A stretch of DNA of 64,000 nucleotides from Stratiolaelaps scimitus (Eukaryota > Arthropoda > Arachnida > Mesostigmata > Laelapidae): assembly GCA_019614645.1 (NCBI GenBank), contig JABWDB010000109.1:61747-125746 (forward strand), written 5' to 3'. The position numbers were made by a program, and so were the translations under genes. The notes beneath the pieces are model-generated. The model made no database searches, was not told the DNA's origin, and worked only from the letters and a program-made list of their open reading frames with translations. Shown here in pieces: positions 23,058 to 36,000 of the stretch (its first letter is position 1; every line of letters starts with the position of its first letter).

Positions 23058-23924
23058 CTGCAGTGACTACTTCGTAACTTTTACCAACATTGAGATGTCA
23101 ACCCATATTCATATCTGATCATCTTAGACACAATTGGTCAGTATTGACACGTAGAAGGAATGTTATCATATGGTGATCATAATGATAATAATTAAAATTT
23201 ACAAGAAATTTCCGCTTCGGCTGAAATATTTTGCGTCAACGGAAGTGTCCTGTACGTTCTCGGCAGAGTGGACGACAAAATGGAGTACAATTAGGAGACA
23301 TTTGGTAGCCCACAAAATTGTTGAATACATTGTAAAATAAAAAATATAATAACAATCCTTATTACTATTATATAGGATGCGTAGACTAAAGTGATACACA
23401 TCTCAAATAGACGCGCACTAAAACTTAGAGGTTTTCAATTTCAATTTACAAAGTGAGAGCAAAATGTATAGCAGTCTTAGGCGGTTATGTCATTCGATGG
23501 AGATCGTTGGGTGTTCAATGTCGTCCAGTACGTTCACGATGCAGGCTAAGAGGAAAGACGAATATAGAAATGGTCAAAGACCAGAAACATCTCGGAGTAA
23601 AAAAGTTTAAAAAAATAAAAGTCAAAGTTAAACATTTCGGGTTGAAAAAGTCTGTTCGGGTATCGAACTGTGAGGAGATATCGAGAGACAGGCTAATCTC
23701 AGAGGGCAGTGTTCGAGTATGTACATATGTATACTATGTGCATACGACTTGAATCACGATTCGGGCTATAATTTGGCACAATTAAGAGCGTGCGCTCTCC
23801 TCCTCGAAATGCCATGAGTTGCGCATGTGCAGTTTCGCGAGCACACTCGAATTCAACGGCGGTCTCAGTGATTGGTTTTGGTCGGGAAAACTACTTCAGA
23901 GTCCGTGTGCGCCCGCAAACCTCG

Positions 23925-24180
23925 AGGTGGCTCACGGGTTCACTTGCTCAGTACAATGGGCCCCATACTCGGCCGACCTCACCTTGTTGCATTTCTCTAG
24001 CTGGGGCATTAAGTCCGAGGTGTTCAAACAAAAATACAACCACTTTGGAAAGTAATCCCTCAAAGCCGCCCTTAGTACATAGTGGGCGAAAATCCCTCCG
24101 TTTCTGCCGCCACTGATCTCTTCGATCATCGATCTGAAAGCCATTGTCAAGGCCAAAGGAGGCGATATTGATAACTGAAT
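23925..24180 (+). pseudogene. Decayed transposase C-terminal end (IS630/Tc1/mariner type)
   Basis: The plus strand reads QWAPYSADLTLLHFSSWGIK then SEVFKQ, resembling the W-P-P-Y-S-P-D-L-T-P-L-D-F-x-L-W-G block around the third catalytic Asp. After stops comes DLKAIVKAKGGDIDN, similar to the tail of such enzymes. The Asp position is already lost (LH for LD). It is a different lineage from the element at 17031-18266. Confidence 0.5.
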
Positions 24181-24576
24181 GCGTCTATAACGTGGACATT
24201 GTTCCGAGGAAATCGATGGCATTGCCCCTCTGCACAGCGAGGGACAGGCGCTGCAGAAGGAAAGAACCTGCGCGCTTGTCCCCGGTGGTTCCCCTTGTTG
24301 ATAGGGTGTAATCTCTTGCCACATACCCTTTATGTAAATATCGATGGTGATCAAATAGATATCTTTTCTAGACGGATTACATACCATCGAATATATACCA
24401 GTTCCATACGGGCAGTTGGAACTTTACTATGCTAAATGAAAGTGCGAAATGATTCGGGTATAGTCCCCGAAAACTGTCCCCTTCACAACCCGATTCTAGT
24501 CGACTAATTATATTTTTTCGCAATGTAAACAAATTAACAAAAAAAAAAATTCATTATTCAACTTAAAATGTTTCAG

Positions 24577-24685
24577 GGACGGGATGTTACCTATTTTTGG
24601 GCCATTTCCTATGCTAGCCATATCGCATGTGTTGTTCCCACTTTATTTTATTACAGCCAACATGGCCATGCTATGGGACAGCGCG
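24577..24685 (+). CDS. Candidate exon, unrecognised
   Basis: 109 bases lie between a strong TTTCAG acceptor and a GTGAGT donor. Two frames are open. One is hydrophobic (MLPIFGPFPMLAISHVLFPL), and the other (GRDVTYFWAISYASH) would be in phase with the candidate exon at 21415-21527. Splice motifs are the only support. Confidence 0.18.
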
Positions 24686-24830
24686 GTGAGTCAAGTTGAA
24701 GTTCACCTTTTTTGCTCGCTAACAGAATCGTTGCTCCCTAATTGCCACAAACACACACACCGGTGTCTGGTGTTTCGCCTCCAGGTACCAAGCGCAAAAC
24801 AACAACATTCGCTGCTTGCCCCAGTCGGCG

Positions 24831-27800
24831 AGAGAGACAGAGAGAGAGAGAGAGAAAGAAGGAAAAGGCACCGGGCGAACCCTCATCCGTAATCTTCCCT
24901 TGAATGGGTGAGGACCAAGATCGCTGATGACAGCCCTTGGTGACGGCGGCGGCGGCGGAAGACAACGAAAAAGCAACGTACAGACAGGCCCACACAGAAG
25001 AGATAGATTCACATAAACACACACACACACACACACAAACACACACAGACACGGACACATAGTCTCACGCAGTGACACCCTGCCACTGAGTTGTTATTGT
25101 CGCAGTGGCACTTGTAGGGAAGTATTCCTAGTTGAACTTGCAGTAGTGGCAGTAACAGCCAGTACCATTGTTATTATTGCTAATGCTATTTTTATTATTA
25201 TCATCTGTTTGCTCGTTCTTGCCATTTCCCCGCTCGCTCTCCTACGCCGTTGGGCATGACCGATGTGGCGTCGCTGGTGCCGGTAGCTGCTGCTGCCGCC
25301 ACGACCGCGTCGCCCCGCAGCAGTTTCGTGCGCTGATCGCCATTTGGTGGCTCGTATTCGTGATCTTTTTTTCTCGATGAGAAGGCATTGAATGATGTCG
25401 GTGGTGGTGGCGGCGGCGGCGGTGGTGGCTACGGCGCCAAGAACACGCGGCAACGACATGTACCCACGAACGCGTCGCACTTGTCTTCCATAAACTCGCT
25501 CTCCCCCGATCGGCCGCTCGTTCGCCAGACAGCCGATAACTCGACAGTCGGCGGACAACGCAAGACAAGACACCGGAGTCCCGGAGGAAAGGAGATGTAC
25601 GGGAGATAACGAGGGCAAAGGCTATTATTCTATTCTGGACGAATTCATTCATTATAGTCGCTCTTCGCCGCGCGTCACCCACTGCGATTCGCTGAAAACT
25701 CAACTCACCCGAGGAGACCAAGGGTAAGGAGAGAGAGAGAGAGAGTGAGTGGGCAAGTGACATGAACAGCGAGGGAGTTCTCGAAGCAGAGAGACTGATG
25801 GAGAGAGGTGGATACATAGAGCACGAACTGACGGACAAACGGACGAACCGATGGACGAATGCGCGATAGAAAATCACCCGAGAAGCATTCTCGTCGCTCT
25901 CCGGAGAGAGCCCATCTTTGTGGAGGGGGGCATATATCTGTACGAATCAGCAGCGGCTCTGCTATGACGCCTGTAGCGTGATCGGTTGGCGAGGACATGC
26001 GGTCGTTTGCTCGTAGGATATGCTGAGGTGGTTCGTGACCTCCAGGTGTACGTCTACTATCGTACTTCGGCTATGTGTCGTGTCATGCGGAGGACGATGC
26101 TGAGAAAGTGGTGAAAAACGAGACGTTAGCTAAGTGACTAGAAGAACGTGTAGAATCGATCAGCACAACGCACAGGATAACATCGGACGGTAGCTCTAGA
26201 TTGTATAGTAATAGTATCATCATTGAAGAACTCAATTCAGCGCGCATGTATGTGGTTGTGTATGTGTGTGAGTGTATAAGACAGAAGCAGTGAGGGTTCA
26301 TCTTTGACGACATCTCGGAATATGACCTCCAGAGCAATAGGTAAAGAGAAGAAACGCTGCTGGTAGCGCTGCGAAGTGAATTGATTGAGCACCACGAACT
26401 GCGCGGACGGGCGGTGATCTTCGTCAGTTGGAGCAGAAGGACACAGAGGTATGTCTGTCTTCAGCTAAGATCGAAGCGGGACCGGCAGTGCTCGCAACGT
26501 GCGGTAAAACCAGCCTGTGAAAGAAATGCATCTTGTTTTGCAGAAACGTTGTTGTTCGAAGATATTTCGGTATCGTGTGTATTTTTTTTGGGAATAATGT
26601 TTAATTTGCATATCTACACACTCATGCATACGTAGAGGTTGAACATACTTGATAATTATTATACAATGTTACTTCGTAAAGATCAGCTGTTCTCAGGAGC
26701 TCTGGTGCAACTGTCATTTAATTCAATTGAGTCTCTTCTAATAAATTCCCTCAATACTGCGCAGATGCCAGCACCAGAATGAGATATGTGCATACACCCC
26801 CTGTAGGAACAGGTATGTTCTCGTTCATGAACGTACTTACATCGGGACGCACACCACACACACACACATGTGTATAATACATATATACCAACATTCACAC
26901 AGGTATTGGCCCATGTATATGCACACGATTTAGCCTAGTCGCGCACACACTACACACACAATATCTAGCCATCAGAGGGCATTATAAAGATAACACACAA
27001 TGAAGAAGATAAAGAGTGGTGATCGTGGAACATATATATATATATATATATAGATATATATATACACACACATATAGGAGTATGTGTTGTTTTTTTTTAT
27101 GGTTATTAGTAGTGTAGTATAATAGTTATAGTAGAGTGGTGGTCGTATGATTATCTGCGACACATCACATCGATCGATCGATCTATCTATCTAACGATTG
27201 ATCGATAACGGCACACAGCTTCTGCTGCTCTGGCGACGATGGTGGCGCCGATGTCAAAGGTTTCTTCTGCTCAGAATAATCATCGTCATCATTATCACAA
27301 TATATAATACACGCGTGTGTGATCTGTATCTCGATCAGCGTCTGTCTCCTTGTCGGTCATTGCGCATTCACCTTCATTGTGATTCGATGTGTTGGCCTTG
27401 TCGCTGCTGCAGCTGCTGCTGTGGCTGCTGCTGCTGTTCGTTGGCTGATTCGTTCCTTCACGACGGCAGTAATAGCAAGGATCTCGCTGCTGGTATTACT
27501 ATATGCTTCTACTATTACAACAACTATGTACTACCACTGCTACTCCTGGTCCTCGCGACCATTTTGCGATTTCTGTCGACACTTGCTGCTTCTGCTGCGG
27601 CAACTGTCGTCGTCGTCGTCTTAGCTGCCCCCGTAAGTTGGTGCCCTCCTCCGTGCCTCTGGCGCGTTGGATACAATACAGTAATAAACACTGATCTGGT
27701 GCCAATCGCCAACGCCTTCAATCGCCACTGCTTCTATAGCTGCTGCTGCTGCGGCTGGTCTGCCGTTGTGTGCAGAACAGTGCAACTATGATTCATTATT

Positions 27801-27888
27801 GGACAGAGCGAACAATATTTCCTAGGCTTGTTCTCCACAAGCAACCACAACAACAACAACAATCAGCTGCCACACACACACACGGACA

Positions 27889-27927
<39 letters not shown>

Positions 27928-28173
27928 CACGTTTAATGTAGCGGTACTGGTTGTAGCAGAACTGCTCATTCAGGCTTCCAGCAGCAAACAAAGCAGAATA
28001 CCTATTGGCGCCATCAAAAAGACGCAATTTAAGCTCGTAATTATACCATCTTATATCTCTATTGTACTTTATGTAAATTGATCTGTATCTATCTATGCGC
28101 GTCCATCGATTCAAAGTTGCAAATACAGATGTTCGAGTGTTCATGCAACATGCTTTTGACTCCATATGCGTGC

Positions 28174-28214
<41 letters not shown>

Positions 28215-28250
28215 TGTGTGTTCATTCACGTAATGTTTTTCAACACGCAA
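24831..28250. repeat. Simple-repeat-rich region
   Basis: It contains GA tracts (24831-24870, 25729-25746), a CA tract (25013-25056), GGT/GGC triplets (25395-25430), GATC-type repeats (27170-27195), CTG/GCT triplets (27395-27440) and long TA runs (27030-27066, 27891-27922, 28175-28211). The long open frames here, up to 211 codons, are low-complexity products of these repeats. They may mark an untranslated exon or promoter region, but no gene can be supported. Confidence 0.6.
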
Positions 28251-28374
28251 ATACTCATCTATCTGTTCTGAGGAAATGTATCACGGCGAATACAGCAAGC
28301 GAATACAAGCGGCACTTAATGCTAACGGATTTTTGCTGCGATCTTTAGAGAGGTAAATTATGAAGGCGCACCCT

Positions 28375-29003
28375 TTATTTTATTTTCACCATAATAACAA
28401 ACGTGGAACTCAGCCAGAGGATAACAATCGATTGTGGCTTTACGTTGACGGTGCCGCCGACCAAGGCAGAGATGGCGAACGGCTCAGAAGACATGAACGA
28501 TGTTTGCATTGAAGTGCGCTTCGAATAGCTGCCTGCTACACTGAGGGAACACGCGGAAATATCGAAGAACAATTCATTGCCTGATTTAACTCACGGCTAA
28601 CGAGAACCGGTAACGCCGACATGAGCTACAGACTCACCCAACACAATTATCTGCCGTCGTCAAGCGCCCTTCATCTGTGCACACTTCAGGCGAATCGCGA
28701 TCGGATATATTTGAGATATAATTACACACAATGCCTACCTACGACGCCGTATTTGATGAGACCGCACACACATTCGCCAATTGTTTCTTTCCACCATTTC
28801 GCGTGGCAGTTGAAACTGTTGAAAGCGTTCAGTCGTCTCGCGGACAGACGATTGAGCCTGACAGCGTAATTCTGAATCGTCGAATATCGATTAAAACGCT
28901 ACTCAGGAAGCGAAACGGTGCTCACAGCTTGGAATTAATTAGCCGTCGGTGTGTTAATTGCTTAGGACTGTACAGCTATATCTCTTCACTTCCGTCTGGG
29001 TAA
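28375..29003. other. Unassigned open frames
   Basis: A minus-strand frame of 65 codons (28375-28572) and a plus-strand frame of 90 codons (28731-29003) show ordinary amino-acid composition but no recognised motif. Neither has a convincing pair of splice sites. Confidence 0.3.
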
Positions 29004-29775
29004 TAATGTGCACTCTCTTGATTCCTCTTGAAGAAGGAGGAATCACTAAAGTAAGTACAACAGGACCTGCCTAATTTTCATATATTTGAGTGGCATGCAG
29101 TAATGTATAATACATTTGAAGACAATTCAGCTATGACTACGTTTCTACTTAGCAAACGTTTTAGCTTGTGGCTTAGAAAATATCTATTGAACCCGGAGAC
29201 GCATGTCATACTAGCTAATCTTATGCACAATACAATATTACAATATTTCATAAGAAATGCAACTATATTCTCCTGCCATGCCTGTCACTAAATCTTGATT
29301 AATTATTGTATTCTGTTTTATCAAATGCATTTCTTATCCATTCGCCTCTTTGCCTTTCAAGCTTCTTGCGCCTCTCGACAGTATGGCGAGCTAGAAGATA
29401 AAAAACAGTACATTATGTCATTTTGTTGGTTTTCTTCGAAAGTAACGATAATAATATCATGTTGTCCAACTTGACCGTTACTGGCACACGGTATCAGCGT
29501 ATGGCGCAGTGACTGTCAAGGGTAAACGCCACTTTAATCTGGCGAAACTGCATCTTATCGGCGGAGTCTTCAATTTCTAGGAACATTCCGTCATTTCAGT
29601 CGCCTTAGAGCGTATGTCTGTAATTCTATTGTGACCACTGAAAGATGTTACGGTAGAGGATTGTATCCAGGTCTATTTCCAAGGTCGGCCAGTAGTCTCT
29701 TAGAATCATATTACGACAGCTGACACAACATCTTAGACCTTAGTTAGACCTTTCTGGTAATGAAGACCTATATGA

Positions 29776-29811
<36 letters not shown>

Positions 29812-32720
29812 TGGACTTTCTACATGGCATCAAACTAACCCATGTCGCAGTATTGGAATTTCATTAAGCGAACCATTGTTACGAATATTATGAAATTTTA
29901 CAATAATTGCATCCGTCTATTGAACATTGAAAGATCGAGATCAGGTAAAAAATTGCTCATTAAGCTCTGGCTTCGAATTTGTATTAGCCTTCTATAATAA
30001 GGCCCCTAGGTACCTGTCATGATCTAAACGGTGACGTCGATCGTGTTAACACAAAAACTAAGGATAAATATCGCGGAGTCAAATCCTGCCTCGACCCCAA
30101 GGAGGGCGTGGATGTTCCCCATAGACTGCTCTTGTTGTTCATGCAGAATGACCAATCAAGCGGCGTTTTTGGGACGCTCTGCCACACGTCAAACGTAATC
30201 GATATTTATTTCTGCCGCTCGTAATCTGTAGTGGAGAATCTCGATGCCACGGATCATGCTGATTATTTCAGCTTTTATATTGCTATACTGATTTCTATGT
30301 ACATATATTATATTCATAGTACTCCAGTGGGGTAATCTGTGAGCGAGTTCGTCGGATGAATGTCTCTTTTTGAGGGCCTATGCGATCCCTTCGAGTGAAT
30401 CGATTCGAGCGACACGATGATCATGATGAACAGTAACCGAGTCCAGGTTGTTTATTTGTTAAATAAAACCTAGCGAGTACGGCGATCGCAGTGATTTGTC
30501 ATGCGGCCTGTCTTGAGAAATGTGGCAATACGCAACGTCTTTTTTTAAGTTACATTCACTACGTTTTCATTATTTCACCGTGTTGTTTTTGTTGGCGTGA
30601 AGTTGAGTGAAGTTGAGGCGTGAAGTTATAAACTTGCAGTTCCGCCAATCTGCAATGAGCAATGTACAATCAGCGAACGATTTCATGCTTAGACTACGAA
30701 TGGGACTTATGCTTCGGCATCTGTCGTGCTCATTGCAACGAAATTTCATGACTTAAATACGACTCCTCAACTTTTAAGTTTAACTCGCCAGTTTCTATAA
30801 AAAGAGCAAACTGATAAAATTATTCAATTATTCATACCTTTATCCTTGGAAGGGTGTATAAGTCTCGGGTTCTCAATAACATGGTCGACACTATATCCGA
30901 GTGTTTCATTATGTTGTTTATGCTAGATCCTTTGATGAGCTAGTCTATTTCTGTATTTATATATTTTAAGGCTGGGATTGATCTTCGAAAATCGTCAAGT
31001 CTGTTGCATGGCTTAGTTAAATTAATAGGCTTAACTCTGCATGCTTCCCTGCGATAATTCCTTGGTGGTAACTCTCTTAAGTGAACGCTGTGATGGATGA
31101 CAAATTGGTAACTGGCCAGTGCCCACCTTCTATAAACCCAACAAAATAGAAAATCGCGCATAATTATAACAGACCCCGAAAGTGCAGCTTAAACGTATGA
31201 ACTTCGTGTACTTATTAGGTAGACCTGATGCTTTCTTTCATTGGTAACGCTTATTCGTGAGAACTATTCATATCTGATACTTCTCACTGTCACCTCAATG
31301 GTAATGGTTAGTGATCAGGCTCATCAGCTCTTCTAATTTGTGTTTATTTATTTTGAGAAGAGGACGCGCCAATTTACTGGACATCCACAGCATCCTTCTG
31401 TAGAGGTCCAGTGTAGGATCGCAGAAACTCACCTCATCGTTGTGGTCAACGATAGAAACTGCCAAGCCAACCACCCGAGTTCAGTAAACGTCATCCAATA
31501 TATACGATAGAATCCTACCCCTAGAAAGCACTTCTCGTTTCGCGAAAGCTGCGGATTTGTGTCGGATCGCATTACTGTACTCGTAATACCATACGACGAT
31601 TCCTAATTTATTGTCTTTTTCATCGCAAACCGAGAAAATCTGTATGAGGTGATAATGTCTTTATTGCACACGTCAATAAAGGATTATATGATTAGATTAG
31701 ATGGTGAACAACTTAGTGCATTATTATGTGTATCACCATTTTTGTATTTATTCTACAACACAATGTTTCAGCCGCTTTACCTAATAACTATCTGATCCAA
31801 CTGAAATTCAATCTCGACTAACACTCGTGTTAGTTAGAATATAATTTTAGTAGTTTAGCTTTTTTCATTTACAATCCGAGGAATTCTCTCCATAAACAGC
31901 TGATGTACTATACAGGTTCAGTTTTGGCCGCAGTTTCTCGACGGAACACTCGAGGTGTTAGCATCAAAAAAAAAGATAAAGGCATTCATCCAAGGTTTCT
32001 TACCTCTTAAGTAGCTTTCTAAGCAATTTGGGGTAGGCCTTCTGCAGTGTGTCGCCATTACTGGTCGTCGTTAGCGTAGGTCGATGTAGGCTACAACGAT
32101 GGTCGTATACTCGATTTGGCATCTTCTGGAGCAGTCAGGTTAGGCCCCCTGTTCCGTGGGGTTCCAGAAAATATTAGCGCACATACGGATGGGGGTCAAA
32201 TGCGAGTCAAACTAGTTTAAGTAAGTGGAGGCCGGTTCTCGAGCAAACGCCCTGAGGATCCAGTAACAGATCATTGAGCATTTCGACTCAACGCAATCAG
32301 CCTGTTTACTGAAATTCTCTTAGCGAATTTCCATATATTTTTAGGACTTCTTTAGGCTATTAAAAATAATATAAATATTTCTTATATCCACCTTCGTGAG
32401 CTCTGCTCCGTTTTGCGAATATTGCTGACATGGGTTTCGTGTAAGAATTGCGGATATAGCTCATAACGATAGTCGCTCAGATCAAACACATGTTTGCGGC
32501 AAGCTGGTGCTCGGGACCCAACTAATTTCAAACAATGACCGAGTCTCAGTAGAGGATCCAACCTGAGAATCCTGAGCCGAATCACTCAGGAAATGAATTT
32601 TGATATCAAAAAATAAACAAAATTCGGTTGTGGCCGTAAAAGGTGACTATACACCATTACTTATTGAGGCACTATATATATATACTACACTCCGCCCCGT
32701 ATTTATTGTGTTTTTTTTTC
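29004..32720. other. No recognisable gene
   Basis: There is a TA microsatellite at 29779-29809. Short frames only, with no family motif on either strand. Confidence 0.5.
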
Positions 32721-32785
32721 TTTCGCGTTCCTTTCTTGCTTGCTTTCTAGCCAACATACACTAGTGAAACACTCAATTATCAAAA

Positions 32786-33058
32786 ATGTCGCTCCTGGTC
32801 CCCGTTGGACTATTGCAACTGCATGTACTGCCGCCACAAACCCACTTCCACGATGGGCACTTGACTGGCGGTCACGCTGCGTACTCGCCGGGAAATCCTC
32901 TACAGTTTGCAGCGAGCCCTGCTTACACAACGAGTGGAGGCGCCGTTTATCCAGCTTCTGTCTACTCGACAGGATACCATCATCACCACCACTCAAGTCC
33001 ACCATTCCAACCCGACTATCGATCGAGTATCACGTACAATACAGCGGGACTAAACGAG
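32786..33058 (+). CDS. Unknown gene, start exon
   Basis: ATG in AAAATGTCG context opens 91 codons: MSLLVPVGLLQLHVLPPQ, then a G/A/Y/P-rich stretch with a run of five His at about residue 66, ending ITYNTAGLNE at a GTAAGG donor. In-frame stops lie just upstream, after a pyrimidine-rich CTTTCTAG acceptor at 32750, so this looks like 5'UTR plus first coding segment. Confidence 0.55.
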
Positions 33059-36000
33059 GTAAGGTTAAGCTTAATGTTGAAATACGATAAATGATAAGCA
33101 CAACTATCGCGGGTATCGCAACATCGGCAGCAGCAATTGGTATACACAGTGTAAGCTCCTTGATAGTTCATTTGCACTGCGCGGAAAAACAACACCATCA
33201 TCAAGTTAATTTAAGTGTTTGTTTCTATTGATCCAGATCGTACGGCCCGTTGTGTACACTGGGCCTGACCCAACGGCTGATGTTGGAAGATACACGCAGC
33301 CCCGGGTGTTCTTCGACGATGACCACAGCGAAGACAGTCGGGTACGACGACTAGAAGAAGATCTCAGAGAAGAACGATTGCGCCAAAATCTTCATCAACA
33401 TACGTCTGGGTTCGTTCGATCGAAACTTAAGTTCATACGTCGAAGTAGACGAACACGATTTGCTCGATGTTCGTTTATCTTTTGTAAGCTAGTTTATCTA
33501 AAAGTGGTTTCTGATTTTTCATAGATTATAATGGCGTAAACAATAGGTATAATATTAGGAAATGTGTGGCGGCCGACACCTCCCCAATGCTGAAGAGGTT
33601 GCGCGATGCTAATCAAACGAAAATAACCAAAAAAGTAACATTATCGCCTAGTCAAAACTCGAATACAATGTACACATTCCTTCAGGATACATAAAATGAT
33701 TAACAACATACGCGTTTAGCATATATATATATATATGCATAAATTTCTATATATTTATATATTTTTATATGCATACTTACATTTGGCCACGTTCACTGCC
33801 TTTCCTGAAAGAGACTGTATATAGCAAAACATAGTAGTACACAAGTGTTTGTTATTCCTTCGTTAGCCTTGGTGATCTGTAGTCTAGACCTTTAGGTACA
33901 GAATACAGAGTTACCATTGTAGATTACCCATTCCAATGAAAAGTTTGTTTGTTAATACATCTTCCCAGTGAGACGTTGAGGTAGCTCAACCCATTACTCA
34001 GCCTTTTACAAGCGGCCATCAAGCTTTTCACTTTTACCTGATCTCTATTGCAAGACTTGTCTCTGGCACAAAATGAGTAAACAATTAAATGATAGTTTAC
34101 TAAATACGCGAGAAATAGTCTGTACGTTACCGAGTGATCCCATTATACCGTGTCGATCTGTTACGATTGTTAGAGCCGTTCCAGTACGTGAAAATCGCCG
34201 ATATGAAAAAAGTGTCGAAGGGGATCTCGACTTCTCGGAGGATAAAAAGCTTAAGTTGGCCAGACGTCGAAAACGTGACACAACTGCCGATGCAGCCGGT
34301 TCATCAAGTCAGACGCCAGCTCCCACACAATCCGAGGATCAGACTAATGACAAATCTTCTGAAGATTCTGCCGGGATCGAAGAAAGACGTGGGTAGAATA
34401 TTTTTAGCGCGTTCTGCTATATCTTAGTAAATATTATAGATTTGCTTATTGGGTTCCTTAGTGGCATGTTCCCTTAAGCTTACGCTTTTTCCAACTAACA
34501 GGCTTTCTCCTCAACTTGTAGCCTCGTCTGGCCGCGGCCTGCTCTAATACAAGGATTATATTGTATAACGAAAATTTAACATCTATCATACAGGTTTTTG
34601 AGAGCGGTTACGCTGGCTACTGTCACTGTGATTGGGTCAGGAGAAGTCGGTCCTGAATAGCAGGAAAACGGTATTAGCGGTGGGGTGTGACCCTGATTAA
34701 CAGTCCAATCCTACTTGTCCTACTTGTCCTGCCTGATGTCCGAGAGTGACTGCGATTCAAGACTTAGCTGACTGGTTCAAGTTTCGACCTTCATTGAATG
34801 TCATCCAGAACTGTGTCCATAGCATGGAGATCGACGCTGAAACTGGCTTCGGGGCACGTAACGCGACTTTTGAATGTAACTCCTTTTCCATGGGGCGCTG
34901 TACTGATTGGTTGCAGCTTGCCCTCCTGCTCCGGGACAACACCTTGATATAGAAGATAAATTTTGCAAAATAATTTGCAGGTCTCTACCCTGGACGTTTT
35001 CAGCCGCACTACGCTCCAAATGGCGGGGTATTGTATTATTACTGTCTTTATTAAAAGTAAACAGGCTAGCAATAATAGCTAAGGTACAAATGGCTCGAAA
35101 TCGGAATTCGTCCCGGTTCCATTGGGAGTCTGAATTGCCCGTTTCTAGCGACAGCGCGATCATCACATATCTCAGCGAGATACCTGAAACGAATATATCT
35201 AGAACTGGTGAAAAAGTTTTACTTTATACTTTATATGAACAGTTAACGAATTCATTTAAACCGACCTTTGAAGATAGTGTTAATATTGAAAAGCGTAGCC
35301 TCGTTAGCGAACTCTTAGCGAATCTAGATAGACATTGGTGTTTCTTTGGGCGCTGCTTCAAAAGCCTTCATATCCGTTCATATGGGTCCAAGTAACCGGA
35401 GTTTTCTTATATCAAACCAAAGTTCATCTGCTACATAACTTAAAATCACTTTGCGATTGTGACACATTGAAAATGTCACAGTTAAATTCGATAGTCACAA
35501 TAGTTTACTGGTGTGCTTGCTACAGGCTAGCACCCCGATGTTATGCAATATATTAAGAGGTGAACGACCTTAATCAGCGTCGAAGACCAATACATTTTGG
35601 TTGTATTAGAATCTAGTGGTCGTCTCGAACGACGCGTTCAATGGACGCAATTGGCCCTCCGAAGGATGTGGCACGCAAAAGAGTACGGACTATTGCGAAA
35701 CGATCAAATCCACGCAATCAAATGGAACAGAATAATTCAACACAGAGAGAACACCAGCATATTGATTACATGGTCAATAAGTTCATTCGGTTCCCGGAGT
35801 CGCGTGGTCATAGTGAAATTCTCAACCTCACGCCGGGCGCGCGCTTCTCTGCCTTTCGTAGACAATGGGTCTCTAAGGTAATTGCGGCAGCCTATTGGAA
35901 GAAATAATAGCTCTCAGTCAACAATTTGCTATTGAAAAATGGAGATTTGGTTTCCGTGTTGGAATGGTTTCCGTGTTGGAAACTTCAGCGTGACTGATGC

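Noticed and set aside
24719..25078. Minus-strand frames rich in Val/Cys and Ser/Leu
   Set aside because: They translate the CA and GA microsatellites.
25094..25877. Minus-strand open frames of 174 and 211 codons
   Set aside because: Two overlapping frames are open over the same low-complexity G/C- and repeat-rich DNA; no motif, and no splice support.
27198..27791. 197-codon plus-strand open frame
   Set aside because: It is made of CTG/GCT and other simple repeats, giving runs of Cys, Leu, Val and Tyr; overlapping frames on both strands are open for the same reason.
27890..28225. Frame with long Tyr-Ile runs
   Set aside because: Translation of TA microsatellites.
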